In this document: positions 21,291 through 32,089 of the stretch, piece by piece
Numbering within the stretch: position 1 is the first letter of the stretch
How the letters are laid out: the number at the start of each line of letters is the position of its first letter
Source: Maniola hyperantus
Lineage: Eukaryota; Arthropoda; Insecta; Lepidoptera; Nymphalidae
Direction: 5' to 3'
Assembly (NCBI RefSeq): GCF_902806685.2
Contig: NC_048564.1
Location: forward strand, 17,298,418-17,362,417
Length of the DNA stretch: 64,000 nucleotides
The notes under the pieces: generated by a model
What the model was told of the DNA's origin: nothing
The model's database searches: none
Seen by the model: only the letters and a program-made list of their open reading frames with translations
Made by a program: the position numbers and the translations under genes

Positions 21291-22254
21291 TGTAAGGTTG
21301 ACGCGGATTTAGAATGTACACGCAGCAGGATGGGTTTTGCAAGGAAACTGTAATTAGTGCAAGATAATTATTGTTTATTCATAATGATGTGATGTGAGCA
21401 AACACGGGGCTCACCTACTATGCAAAATACTTCCTTCCTTTGGTCGGGGCTGATATAATCTTTATAGTTTGCTATTATAAATAATGTAGTAGCTACGTAC
21501 AATGTTTTTGCATAAAGGAACCAACCATTTGCATGAACGCAGTACCTACTGGCTACTAGTTAGGGATCTATAGTCTATACGATTATCTAGACGACTGTAA
21601 TTTTATAGTTTTGCAATTAATAACATGTTAGTAAAATAAGTACCTATTATATATTGAGTACCTACAGCTTATGCCCGTGACTAGTTATTGTAAGCGAGGG
21701 ATTGCTGACGTCACTCTTTTTAAAAATGGCTCTGAAACTCTTCAGCCGTCATATATATTTATTTATTTATAGCCAGTGTGACTCAAGACAATGTAAGGAT
21801 TCTGTCGCTATCCCATACATCTTAGTCTGCTCAGGCATTTGCAAGTTATTGTGTAATAAAGAAACCCGCACACATACACGAACCCTCAAAACGTTACCCT
21901 GCTTTTTGGACAATCGTATAAAAAATACTTTATGTACTTTTTTTCTTTATAGGGCAGTATTACGTTTCAAAAGTGGAACTCTCAAACCGATATGCACACA
22001 CCTTGGCTCTAAGGTTGCATTGAATTGATGGGTTGACATAACCAGGTTACAAGCGTTGCGTTGCTAATGAATTATGATATTCTGTTAACTTGTATAACTT
22101 GAAGGCTTACTTCTTGGCATCCTACTCCCACGGCTACTGCGTGTGATAAACTATATTACATAGATATTAGAGTAATTAGATAAAGCTATAGCTTTAAGTT
22201 TTATTGTAACATTTTCAAAAACAGTTTGTGAAGATACTACCTTGGTACGTATTT
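21291..22254. other. Spacer
   Basis: No gene recognised. The 108-codon plus-strand frame at 21702-22028 shows no motif. Confidence 0.4.
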
Positions 22255-22480
22255 TACAGTAGAAAAGGAAACTCCTCCATTTCTACGACCGCGCCGCACG
22301 CCACCCTCACCACCACCCAGGTGCCTGGCGCACTTCGACCGGCCGTCGAGCGTCGCGCGTCGCGCGTCGTGCCAGATCCTTCTTTCCACGCACATGCAAA
22401 CTGTGGAATCAACTCCCTTCGGCGGTGTTCCCACCATATTATAATATGGGGTTATTCCAGGGGGGAATAACAAATTCCTG
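22255..22480 (+). pseudogene. CR1/Jockey-like LINE ORF2 C-terminal fragment
   Basis: The plus-strand translation contains TTAPHATLTTTQVPGALRP, VPDPSFHAHANC and a frame-shifted 'LWNQLPSAVFP' equivalent. It parallels the better-preserved minus-strand copy at 26930-27425. Indels break the frame. Confidence 0.6.
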
Positions 22481-22599
22481 AAATGCAATGCATTGGCGGT
22501 TTGTCCTACTGCAAATGTTTGTGGGCGGCGGTAATGACTTAACATCAAGTGAGGCCACTCGTTATTTATCTTTAAAAAAGGAAAATAAACTATACTGCC

Positions 22600-22725
22600 C
22601 GGGATTTTTATTCAAATATACTTTTACAAGTTGTTTTAAATCAACAAAACAATTTATCACTGGTTCGGAATGACATTCCGACAGAAAAGAACCAGCAAGA
22701 AACTCAGTAGCTGCTCTTTTCAAAT
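22600..22725 (+). mobile_element. LINE 3'-end type repeat
   Basis: 'TTTTACAAGTTGTTTTAAAT', 'CACTGGTTCGGAATGACATT' and 'AACCAGCAAGAAACTCAGTA' define the same family as 42110-42385. Confidence 0.55.
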
Positions 22726-22872
22726 GAACCTCGATAACGTCTTGATATCTATCTTGTATTACAGCTGCAGCTGGTCACGCGTGCCGCGAAAGCCCGCAGA
22801 CACCGCAACACATTAATGTGGATTTCCGTGATAACTTTGATTTGCCGTGGACAACGAAACCAGCTTGGGTTT

Positions 22873-23132
22873 GGGAAACGTGGAGCCGGCATAGGGAAAC
22901 GTGGAGCCGGCATAGGGAAACGTGGAGCCGGCATAGGGAAACGTGGAGCCGGCATAGGGAAACGTGGAGCCGGCATAGGGAAACGTGGAGCCGGCATAGG
23001 GAAACGTGGAGCCGGCATAGGGAAACGTGGAGCCGGCATAGGGAAACGTGGAGCCGGCATAGGGAAACGTGGAGCCGGCATAGGGAAACGTGGAGCCGGC
23101 ATAGGGAAACGTGGAGCCGGCATAGGGAAACA
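22873..23132. repeat. 21-bp minisatellite, ~12 copies
   Basis: Unit GGGAAACGTGGAGCCGGCAT + A. At 21 bases (7 codons) it stays open in several frames on both strands (for example GKRGAGI, PMPAPRF). Nothing else supports coding. Confidence 0.95.
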
Positions 23133-23624
23133 CAGACTTAAACAAAATCTGTACCTAGGTACGCGTTGATAAGTAAGTACCTACCTATTGCATTTTTTTG
23201 CCAATGGGTTTTGCCGCGATAAAAAGGTTGCTATGAACGTTTTTCTTATTACTTACCTACAATATGTATATAAAAATCAGTAAAATTGAATTGTCTGTCT
23301 GTGATTTCGAAATAACCGCTGACTTTTTGAATTCAAAGTATTATAGTTTGTCAAACATTGAACGACACTTTATCAAAATTCTAACATATATGTTTTAAAC
23401 TTTCGTGCTGTGTGTGTGCTGTGCTGCGTTTGTCAGTTTATTTATTCCGGGCGATTTTTCTACTGTTGCACCGATTGAAAAAAGGCACGCAAAAGTACGA
23501 TTTTAGTGCTTATTTTAAAAAGTGAACCGTACTTATTTTTTGAAAAGAATATTATCCATGTTAAATGACTAATATTGCCCTTTCCTCTCCAACTAAGCGT
23601 CAAGCTTGTGCTAGGAGTAGGTAC
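23133..23624. other. Spacer
   Basis: No gene or array recognised; generally AT-rich. Confidence 0.4.
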
Positions 23625-23700
23625 GACAATAGTGCAACGGGCGGGGTTTGAACCGTCGACCTTTCGGTTTTCAGTCCACTCCTCTACCCGTTGTTGACTT
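23625..23700 (-). mobile_element. tRNA-like SINE head
   Basis: The minus strand carries AACGGGTAGAGGAGTGGACT (A-box-like) and GACGGTTCAAACCCCGCCCG (good B box) at tRNA-like spacing. It lacks an acceptor stem. The flanks resemble the 'GAGGAGTCATTTTGT' family also present at about 5725. Confidence 0.5.
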
Positions 23701-23839
23701 TTGACATGACAGTTGACCCATTGAGTTAAAATACCGCGTGAGGAGTCATTTTGTACGGACTATACCATCGTACACTCTTTCATTGTCAATTATTGTTGAA
23801 TTCGTAAGATATAATTTACTTAAATAAATAAAAATATTT

Positions 23840-24185
23840 TTTATTCAATTAAACTTTTACAAGTATTTTTGAATCGTCAGAGGCATCTACCACTGGTTCG
23901 GAATGCCTTTCCTACCGTGAAGAACCCGCAAGAAACTCGGCGGTTCCTCTTTTCAAAGATTTGATAGGTATACAATATCATGGCATTTATTAGAAAAGTA
24001 TTTGCAGTGGTGCGCGTTGCCGGAACGAGCTGCAGGCTCCAGGCTCCAGCTCCAGGCTCCAGGCTCCAGGCTCCAGGCTCCAGGCTTCAGGATCCACCCT
24101 CTTATATCATTTAGATAATCTTCAATTGTGTACTTATTATGCTATTTTCAGGAGCATACTTTGAAGAGATTATTGAATTGATGTA
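23840..24185 (+). mobile_element. LINE 3'-end type repeat with (CCAGGCT)n expansion
   Basis: 'ACTTTTACAAGTATTTTTGA', 'CCACTGGTTCGGAATGCC' and 'GCGCGTTGCCGGAACGAGCT' match 42110-42385 along their length. A short (CCAGGCT)n microsatellite at 24035-24088 interrupts this copy only. Confidence 0.6.
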
Positions 24186-24569
24186 GGTACAATGGTGGTC
24201 TTTTGGACAGAACTTTCGCGTCTTGTGTAGATAACTACGCAAGGAGGACCTCATTCAAGATACTTGTTACGGAAAGACAAAGAGGTTTTACTAGATGTTT
24301 AAAATTCAAAAAATTCAATATTTAAATAATTTGTTCATAATAGGTAATAAATTACTCTTTTGATTGTCGGTTGTTGGATTTGTAAGATATAGTGTGATAA
24401 TTATTACGCAAACTTAAAACTAAAGCTACGAGGGTTCCAAAGCCTTATTTTTAAAAACCCTTAATCCACGCGGACGGATTCGCGGAAAAAATCAAGCGTA
24501 ATAATTATGAAACTAGTGGTTAATAATAATTATGTAGAGTGACTAAATATTGATTTTTATTAATAACTA

Positions 24570-24785
24570 GACAATGCCCGCGACTTCGTCCGCGTGGATT
24601 TAGTTTTTAAAAATCACGTGGGAACTCTTTGTTTTTCCGGGATAAAAAGTAGCCTATGTCCTTCCCCGGGATGCAAGCTATCTCTGTACCAAATTTCGTC
24701 AAAATCGGTTGAACGGATAAGCCGTGAAAAGCTAGCAGACAGACAGACAGACACACTTTCGCATTTATAATATCAGTATGGATGG
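24570..24785 (-). mobile_element. Helitron-like (Lep1-type) repeat
   Basis: Runs from 'CTAGACAATGCCCGCGACTT' through 'AAAAAGTAGCCTATGTCCTT' and 'GTCAAAATCGGTTGAACGGA' to 'CACTTTCGCATTTATAATAT' + CAGTATGGAT. Well preserved. Confidence 0.65.
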
Positions 24786-25854
24786 ATAATGTTAATCAGC
24801 TTTTGTAAAAAACCCGATCGCAATTATAAATGGTGATACCGGAATTGATAAGAAGACAAGCAGTTTTTGTAAGTAGTTATTGTCAGTAGAACGTACACTA
24901 GTTTACTTATTGCTGTACATATAATGTGTCCTATGTCATTTTTTATCACCTCTGTGGTCTGAACTAGCGGATGTCCGCGATTTTGTCGAAGAAACAGGTC
25001 GATTTTCTGCAGAACTGTGATTCAACGCGTTATTATAAAAACTTGATTTTCAAGAAAAAAATATTCGCAATGGCTGTAAATGAGTTTCTATCGGGTCTAG
25101 AAGGATGGTGTGCTCTATAGGATTAATTGTACAGTATTATACAACATTAGTTTCAGTGTGCGCAAAATATGAAAGTAGTTTGTTCAGAATCAGTAACAGA
25201 ATCGATTATATCCTGCGAGTTTAGAGCCTAGTTCAATGACCACCAGCTGATTCGAGCCGTGCGAGCGGGAGCGCGCTCGGTCGACGCCAGCCGTCTCGTT
25301 CGCTCACAGCTGCTGCTCGGGGTGACCATATTGTTTTCCCGATGAGAACGACTCAACAAACAGTAAATATTTTTGGGTATACATATTGTTTATGTAAAAA
25401 TATTCGCCACGTTTTCGCAACTAACACTAACGTTGTAGATTAAGTAAAATATAAATTTAGGCACAGATACCAAAATTGTACTTGAGCATTTTCTACGTAC
25501 AGATGACTTATCTTACTAATTGAAGTATTATAGATATCCCACTTAAAGTGGTATATTATCGATACAGTAAAAAACGAGTCTAATTATTATGCTTCATACA
25601 TTTTGTATGAATCTATTTTAACAATTTGGTCATCGGGTTTATCATTATGCGGATATTACTTAGTGTAAATTATTAAAGCTAGTTTTTCATTCAATGGTAA
25701 TTACTCGTAAAATAGGTCATGATAATATCATAATTGTCAAGGACACAGGTTTTAAACCTTCAACAATAACTTTTTTCTCTTCTTATTTTGCCTATTATTA
25801 TGTCTATTAGTAAAGCCACACCTATACCACCCGTTGGGCTGATATATTGACTCG
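24786..25854. other. Spacer
   Basis: No gene recognised. A GC-rich patch at 25240-25330 (GAGCGGGAGCGCGCTCGGTC) stands out from AT-rich surroundings and has a short palindromic core, but no promoter or exon could be supported. Confidence 0.4.
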
Positions 25855-26110
25855 ATTTTAGGGTTCTGTACCTCAAAAACAAAAATAAAACCATTATAGG
25901 ATCACTCCATTGTCTGTCTGTGTGTCTGCCCGTCTGTCGTGTCTGTCAAGAAAACCTAAAGGGTACTTCTCGTTGACCTAGAATCATGAAAATCTTGTAG
26001 CACAAGTAAATTCAAAAATCTGAAAATCGTGAATTTGTGGTTACATAAAAAAAAAATATGTTCGTGAATAAATATTAATATTTTCAACTTTCAAGTAAGT
26101 AAAAGCGCTT
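25855..26110 (+). mobile_element. 'GGGTTCCGTAC' family repeat
   Basis: 'TTAGGGTTCTGTACCTCAAA', a (TCTG)n tract, 'GTTGACCTAGAATCATGAAA' and 'CCGTGAATTTGTGG'-like blocks in the order of the full copy at 47400-47855. The 3' half is lost. Confidence 0.6.
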
Positions 26111-26424
26111 ATTCGGGTAGGTAAGCAGAAAGTCAGTCTAATTAGAAAATCCTAGCACTAAGAATCCACAAAATTACAAAAAAGTTGAAATCTCATGTTA
26201 CTTAGTAAGTAGAACCTACTAGAACTTAATTGAACACAAACAAATAGGTACCAATGATGCATAGAGTAAAGATGAAAGCAGTAATCTTCTGTCACCAAAA
26301 ATTTTATTTGGTGACAGAAAATGAATTAGCCCAAAGAAAGAAAGAGGAATATTTACATTTAACACACAACGTAAACACGTGTCAATACCTTGTCTCATAT
26401 AGGTACCTAAAACTCATCGAGTGA

Positions 26425-26885
26425 TCGACTCGCATCAAAAAACTACAGAAGTCCTGCGTCGTTGAGCCGTTTTTCCGAGTTTTCACGAGAAAACTTGTCG
26501 GGGCGTAGCTACCTACCGGCCCCATCGACCTGCAAAAGAAAATTCAAAAATCAAAATTTTCTCAATTTTTACGGAAAAATGTCAAACTCAAAATTCTCCT
26601 AAATTCTCGGGGTTTTCCGACTCGGACAGTGCCTGACCACTTTTCTACCATTTTCTGGAGTGAAAATGAGAAAATTCGTGCTTCTGCACTCGGCTTATTT
26701 CTGTTCCGAGGTGGTATTATACCAAACCAAATATCTTCATACAAATTTGATCGACTCGCATCAAAAAACTGCAGAATGTCTGCGTGGTTGACCCGTTTTT
26801 CCAAGTTTTCACGGGAAAACTTGTCGGGGAGTAGCTACCTTCCGGCCTCATCGACCTGCAAAAAAAAATTCTAAACTCAATTTTT
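26425..26885. repeat. Direct duplication, ~310-bp period
   Basis: A ~140-base block (GATCGACTCGCATCAAAAAA, 'GAAAACTTGTCGGGG', 'CATCGACCTGCAAAA') occurs at 26425-26560 and again at 26748-26885 with several substitutions. The sequence between carries an inverted-looking 'TTTTCTACCATTTTCTGG' block. No known family recognised. Confidence 0.6.
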
Positions 26886-26929
26886 TTTAACTTTTTTTTA
26901 AATAGAGAGCGAGCAAACGAGCAGGCGGG

Positions 26930-27425
26930 TCACCAGATGTTAAGTGATTACCGCCGCCCATGAACATTTGCAGCACCAGAGGAACCGCCGATGCGTAGTC
27001 GGCCTTTTAGGAATTTGTTGGTCCGCCCCTTGAATAACGCCATATTGTAATCTAGTGGGAACACCGCCGATGGGAGTTGGTTCCATAGTTTGCATGTAAG
27101 TACGTGGACAGAAGGATCTGGCGCAGCGGACGGTCGAAGTGCACCGGACACCCAGGTGGTGAGGGTAAAATTCCTTACGGTGGCGCGCGGTGCGGTTGTA
27201 GAAAATGAGGGTGGAATGAGGTCAAAAAGCTCTTCAGAGCACTCCCCATTATACAGGCGATAGAACACGCATAGAGAGCTAACGTCTCTGCGGTGCTCCA
27301 GGCTTTCCAACGAGCCGGTTAGTTTGGGATCGTCCACAAGTCGAACAGCCCGCCTTTGGATCCGATCAAATGGAAGGAGTTGGTACTGGGGTGCTCCAGC
27401 CCAAAGGTAGGTAGACTTTTAAGGG
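26930..27425 (-). pseudogene. CR1/Jockey-like LINE ORF2 C-terminus
   Basis: The minus strand reads ..QRRAVRLVDDPKLTGSLE, SLEHRRDVSSLCVFYRLYNG, then ..STTAPRATVRN and LWNQLPSAVFP, ending in a KGRLR tail. This is the post-RT thumb/C-terminal region of lepidopteran CR1/Jockey-type LINEs. About 150 codons are open, but RT and endonuclease domains are absent, so it is 5'-truncated. Confidence 0.75.
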
Positions 27426-28273
27426 AAAATATAAAAAATAAGGAAATATATTAAAAAATGCTAAGTATTGCAGGTAAATGGGACACCGTTTCTGAGAAAA
27501 AAGAATTCATAACATTTTCCTTACTGTCATTACGTTACGATATTAAAGTACGCATACGTTTTAAACCGAGTGAATTCCCGCAGTTGACCAATTAACTTAA
27601 GACTTCCTACTCTTTCGCATAAAACCCATTAGCTAGGTGCTTAGGCACATTCCATACCGCTGGCTGATATAAATCTGACACAGCAGCACAAAAAATTGTG
27701 ATTATCATTCATGCTGCCACAGTGCATTTTAGCCAATCAGAGGTCATACGACACATGGTGTGTGTTCGTTCATTCGTTACCTATGGGGTAGCGCATCGTT
27801 CATCCGATTGAGTTGAAGTGTTTTCGACACTTACATAGAGTTTTTTATTTATAGTAACGTTATATATAGTATCTCCACTGTTTACCCATATTCGCAATAA
27901 AGAAATTTGAATTGAATTTAATTGAACGTCAACAAAGTAAAAGTTAGTACCAAAAAAATGACAGCTACCTAATGCTAAATTGTGCTCTAGATGAGTGGTT
28001 TAATCGACTGGCTATATCGAGACGTGGGCATAAGGATGTGGTGCCGACACACCCATGTACGAATAAATCGAGCATCATAAAAATCTAACAAAAATAACAA
28101 CAGACAGACACCAAAGACGCACGTCGTTTGCGAAATTGGTAATCATATGTAAATTAAGTCGTGGAATTACTAAATCGATTTGAAAAAATGTCAACAGTGA
28201 AAACGTCACACAGGTAAAATCCCGTCTCAATGTTCATTATGTAAATCGATTGTGACAACGGAAAACGGCTCGT
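27426..28273. other. Spacer
   Basis: No gene recognised. A short AT-rich end 'GAATTGAATTTAATTGAA' at 27909-27926 may be the tail of an old retroposon. Confidence 0.4.
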
Positions 28274-28437
28274 TTTGTATAGGACATAGGTGTGTCATCA
28301 ATCTAGCGAACCTGTTTGTATAGGACATAGGTGTGTCATCAATCTAGCGAACCTGTTTGTATAGGACATAGGTGTGTCATCAATCTAGCGAACCTGTTTG
28401 TATAGGACATAGGTGTGTCATCAATCTAGCGAACCTG
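28274..28437. repeat. 41-bp minisatellite, 4 copies
   Basis: Unit TTTGTATAGGACATAGGTGT + GTCATCAATCTAGCGAACCTG at 28274, 28315, 28356 and 28397. The last copy is part of the target site duplicated by the R1-like insertion. Confidence 0.95.
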
Positions 28438-28479
28438 TTTGGAGTTGTGAGTGTGACGCCAACCAAATGTACACAACGA
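28409..28479. repeat. Left target-site duplication, 71 bp
   Basis: From ATAGGTGTGTCATCAATCTA to ..AATGTACACAACGA. Identical, by eye, to 30573-30643. It includes most of the fourth 41-bp repeat copy and unique flanking sequence. Confidence 0.9.
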
Positions 28480-30474
28480 CATACGATACGTGGGGACTGG
28501 GATACAGAATCGTCACAAAAAAAACTGCGACAAAACCCACCTTGTTTGGATATGGACCTCATAAAATCTGTGGTCAGAGTCTTATTCCCGTCTCATAGAA
28601 ACTTCGGCCGGATTATGGCAAATGCCTCCGAAATGGTGGAAATAACGGATGAAGAGATAAGGAAGGCAGCTGAAGGGCTTAAGCCAAAAAAGGCCCCAGG
28701 TCCCGATCTTTTGTGTCCGGAGATAGTTAAATTAGCAGTGCAGACTATACCCGAGAAAATCAAACAGGTAATGCAAATGTCCTTTGCCTCAGGAACATTT
28801 CCGGCAGCCTGGAAGATAGCGAGTCTGGTCTTACTTAAGAAAGCCCAAAAACCAGCAGATGACCCAACAGGATACAGGCCAGTCTGCCTGCTTGCCTGTT
28901 ATGGCAAGCTGATGGAGAGACTCCTTCTCAACAGGATCGAACAACTACTGCCAGACCACGGCAGCCTCTCCGATCATCAATATGGCTTTAGACAGGGTCG
29001 GTCGACGCTGATGGCTGTAAGGAGAGTTACGGAAACCGCCATGAAAGCAAGGCAAGGCACAAAGAAAACCAGAAAGCTATGTGCCCTGATCTGCCTTGAC
29101 GTGAGAAACGCTTTCAACTCAGCTTCGTGGACGGAGATTCTTTTAGAAATACGGAAGAGAGGTTTCCCAGGTTACATTCAAAACCTGCTTAGTAGCTACC
29201 TGGAGAACCGATTTATAGTAGTGAAAGATAGTAAGGGTTTGGAGGAGAGGATTCAAGTAAGTAGTGGAGTTCCACAAGGATCCATACTTGGCCCAACTCT
29301 GTGGAATATTCTATATGATGGCGTTTTTAAGCTAAAGCAGGAAGAAGGTACAGAACTGGTAGGGTTTGCCGATGATTTGGCTCTTGTAGTCGTAGCCAAA
29401 ACTGAAGCTACCCTCATGACACGGGCAAACACAGCACTTGACCGAATAAACACCTGGATGCAAGAAAGGCAGCTCGCCCTAGCGCCAGAAAAAACGGAAG
29501 CAATAGTGTTCAGTGGAAGGCGAAGGCTAGATCCTATTAATTTTTGGATTCAAGGTGCTAGAGTGACACCAAAAGAGCACGTTAAATATTTGGGAATATG
29601 GCTTGACAAGAGTCTTAAATACAAAAAACATATAGAAGAGGTAGCCAATAAAGCCCAGAAGCTGACAGAGGCACTATACAGACTTATGCCTACAAAAGGA
29701 GGGCCTAGAGCGAGCAAGAGGAGGGTGTTGGCATCAGTGGCCCACTCCATTATTCTTTACGGGGCACCAATATTCAGTGAAGCTATGAAGGTGGAACTGT
29801 ATAGAAAGAAATTAGAAGGAGTCCAAAGGCGACTTGCTATAGGTATTTGTGGAGCATATCGAACAGTTTCCACTGAAGCCGTGCTAGTGATAGCCGGGCT
29901 TGTGCCTATTGCAAAACTGGTAAAAGAACGTGCTAAGCTGTTCGATAGCAAGGAGAAAACACTTTTAGAAGTGCGAGAAGATACCTTGAAGGAGTGGGTA
30001 AAGGAATGGTCGGGAGCAGGCAAAGGGACCTGGACCAGAGAACTCATTACCGACTTGAGAAAATGGCACACGAGGAAGCATGGGGAAGTAGACCGCTGGC
30101 TGACACAAGCACTCAGCGGCCACGGGGTGTTCAACACCTACCTCTTCGCAATAGGGAAAGCGCCTACTGAAAATTGCTACTTTTGCGGAGAGGAAGACAC
30201 CCCGAGACACGCGATTTTTGAGTGTCCCGCGTGCGCGGATCTTAGAGAAGCAGCACAGGGAGCAAGCGACAGTGTCAACGCCCAAAATCTGGTAGCCCGT
30301 ATGGTGTCAAGCGAAAATGAGTGGCACAGATACGGTCAGATGCTGAGAGCCATAATGTTGAGAAGGGAGGATAGAGAAAAACAAGAAAAAAAGGAGAGAG
30401 AGCAACCAGAGGGTCAGCACGAAGTAATGTTACACGGTTCCGTGCTGATCTCGCAGAGGGGGAGGTCTTTTTAG
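28480..30474 (+). CDS. Reverse transcriptase, R1-clade LINE (5'-truncated ORF2)
   Basis: Numbered from the in-frame ATG at 28372, the frame is 700 codons, but the first ~36 come from host repeat and target sequence; element-derived coding starts at 28480. Visible RT motifs: KPKKAPGPD (fingers), GYRPVCLLACYGKLMER, QYGFRQGRST, ALICLDVRNAFNSASW (palm block A), SSGVPQGSILGP, and the catalytic FADD at residues 332-335. A C-terminal Cys-His motif (CYFCGEEDTPRHAIFEC, residues 602-618) is of the type found at the end of R1-clade ORF2. All catalytic aspartates are present. It lacks the N-terminal APE-type endonuclease. Expression is doubtful: no promoter belongs to this truncated copy. Confidence 0.9.
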   Translation, partial: HTIRGDWDTESSQKKLRQNPPCLDMDLIKSVVRVLFPSHRNFGRIMANASEMVEITDEEIRKAAEGLKPKKAPGPDLLCPEIVKLAVQTIPEKIKQVMQMSFASGTFPAAWKIASLVLLKKAQKPADDPTGYRPVCLLACYGKLMERLLLNRIEQLLPDHGSLSDHQYGFRQGRSTLMAVRRVTETAMKARQGTKKTRKLCALICLDVRNAFNSASWTEILLEIRKRGFPGYIQNLLSSYLENRFIVVKDSKGLEERIQVSSGVPQGSILGPTLWNILYDGVFKLKQEEGTELVGFADDLALVVVAKTEATLMTRANTALDRINTWMQERQLALAPEKTEAIVFSGRRRLDPINFWIQGARVTPKEHVKYLGIWLDKSLKYKKHIEEVANKAQKLTEALYRLMPTKGGPRASKRRVLASVAHSIILYGAPIFSEAMKVELYRKKLEGVQRRLAIGICGAYRTVSTEAVLVIAGLVPIAKLVKERAKLFDSKEKTLLEVREDTLKEWVKEWSGAGKGTWTRELITDLRKWHTRKHGEVDRWLTQALSGHGVFNTYLFAIGKAPTENCYFCGEEDTPRHAIFECPACADLREAAQGASDSVNAQNLVARMVSSENEWHRYGQMLRAIMLRREDREKQEKKEREQPEGQHEVMLHGSVLISQRGRSF

Positions 30475-30540
30475 TCCGTGCGAGTCGGACACACCTGTCG
30501 ATAGACAGAAGTCCATTAGGGATTTTTCCTCCTCCTAGAG

Positions 30541-30572
<32 letters not shown>
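28480..30572 (+). mobile_element. 5'-truncated R1-clade non-LTR retrotransposon
   Basis: Bounded by the 71-bp duplication and ending in a ~33-base A-run (30541-30573). It holds an uninterrupted RT to C-terminal zinc-finger frame followed by ~66 bases of 3' UTR and poly(A). The endonuclease and any ORF1 are missing, so it is about 2.1 kb and cannot retrotranspose on its own. The intact frame and identical flanks indicate recent insertion. Confidence 0.9.
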
Positions 30573-30575
<3 letters not shown>

Positions 30576-30643
30576 GGTGTGTCATCAATCTAGCGAACCT
30601 GTTTGGAGTTGTGAGTGTGACGCCAACCAAATGTACACAACGA
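30573..30643. repeat. Right target-site duplication, 71 bp
   Basis: Identical to 28409-28479, directly after the poly(A) tail. The host sequence then continues with ACGATGTCGACG. Confidence 0.9.
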
Positions 30644-30889
30644 ACGATGTCGACGTAATTCAATACCCACGATACTGCCTAACAGTAGCGGGAAGTGCCT
30701 TAGGGTTTTAGCTGTCTGTCATAAACACGGATTTATGTACACACCGCTACGCTATAACAATATGGTGCTGCGGTAATTACTGCATTGGGAGGCTTAAGAC
30801 CGAGCCTCCTGCCTCATCCTCCTAATCCAGGCTTTTTTTAGAGAAGGCATATTATATTTAAAGGAAGATGCTAAGTACAGGCTGGAAAA

Positions 30890-31230
30890 GTTATGATTGT
30901 GACTTAGGAAACATAATATTACGGTTTTAGCCTCGTAGGAAAGCTCACAGTCACTCAGTGGGCGATGGAGAGAGCTATGTGCGGAGTTTAGAGATCGTAG
31001 GAGAGCCAAAGTGAGCGACATAGCTCATCGGTGAAGTGGCAATGGCAGGACACGTGGTTCACAAAACCGATAGACGTTGGGGTTCCAAGGTGCTAGAAAG
31101 GCAACTTCGCGGCGGAAGCGATCCCCATCAGCGGAACACACGATATCAAAGGAATCACAGGCGTGTGGATGTCCCTACAGGAGGCCTATGTCCAGCAGTG
31201 GACATCTATCGGTCGGTAATAATGATGACA
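30890..31230 (+). pseudogene. RTE-like LINE ORF2 C-terminus
   Basis: The plus strand encodes a degenerate post-RT region, then AMAGHVVHKTDRRWGSKVLE and an end equivalent to LQEAYVQQWTSIG (in a shifted frame at ~31180-31210). Several frameshifts are present. Confidence 0.65.
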
Positions 31231-31429
31231 AGTAATGTTTTTGATTTCCACAGAGTTTTTAAGACTCTTAGTAAAGTTTATCTCTTGAATAGCCCGATGT
31301 CGTCGTTTTGACTTTTGAGGAATCATAGCAAGTGAAATTATTTTGTTTTGTACTTACTGCTAAACATAGGTGTGTTGACACATGATGCAGTTTGTGTCGT
31401 TTGACATATCCTAGTATGTACAGCAACAG

Positions 31430-31560
31430 TAGTTTCCGATCCCGGGCCGCTGCTCCACCACCTTGGAACCCCAATGTCTACCGCTGGTCCGAGCGATGTG
31501 CCCCGCCCATTGTTGCATTCACTTTGCGAATCTGGTTTTTCTAGTGTCTACTACTATACC
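31430..31560 (-). pseudogene. RTE-like LINE fragment
   Basis: The plus-strand text 'TTGGAACCCCAATGTCTACC' and 'GATGTGCCCCGCCCATTG' is the reverse complement of the WAGHxARRTD..WGPKV coding block. Short and frame-broken. Confidence 0.5.
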
Positions 31561-32089
31561 TCTGAGTTCTTAAATAAATATTATTGTGGTCGGAATTCCG
31601 GATAGACCTTAGAAATAATATTTAATAACGGTTATTGAGTGCGTCACATTTGACTCAAGACTAGCAATATAAATTGCTTTCGCCGACGTCACACATTTGC
31701 ATGACGAGATTTCTAAGGCCCTTCGCACACACACATTAACTTTATAATAATTATCATTTTGCGATTTTTTAAAGTTAGTCAGGAGAGTCCAAAAGTCTTT
31801 TGGACTTTTCTTTTATATTAAGATTCCGTAAGACAATACTACGAAAATAAGCAAAATATTATACTTTGCTGTTTTTACGTCAGTTAAGTTCACGTCAGTA
31901 AGCAGAAGAGCTCAATTTGCCACCAAGAGTTGATATATTATATGGTTGCCTCATTGAAACTTTACATCTAAGGTTATCCCCAAAAATGTTGTAGTCTCAT
32001 CTATTTTTTATTAAATTAATGTTTTTTTGCACTTAAAATTAAATTATTTAAAGACCAGTAAGTTACCTGAGATATGGCACTACTACATC
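31561..32089. other. AT-rich spacer
   Basis: No gene recognised. CAAAAGTC..GACTTTT (about 31790-31810) forms a short hairpin. Confidence 0.35.

Noticed and set aside
22749..23169. Pro/Arg-rich and Gly-Lys-rich frames
   Set aside because: Generated by a 21-bp minisatellite open in several frames on both strands.
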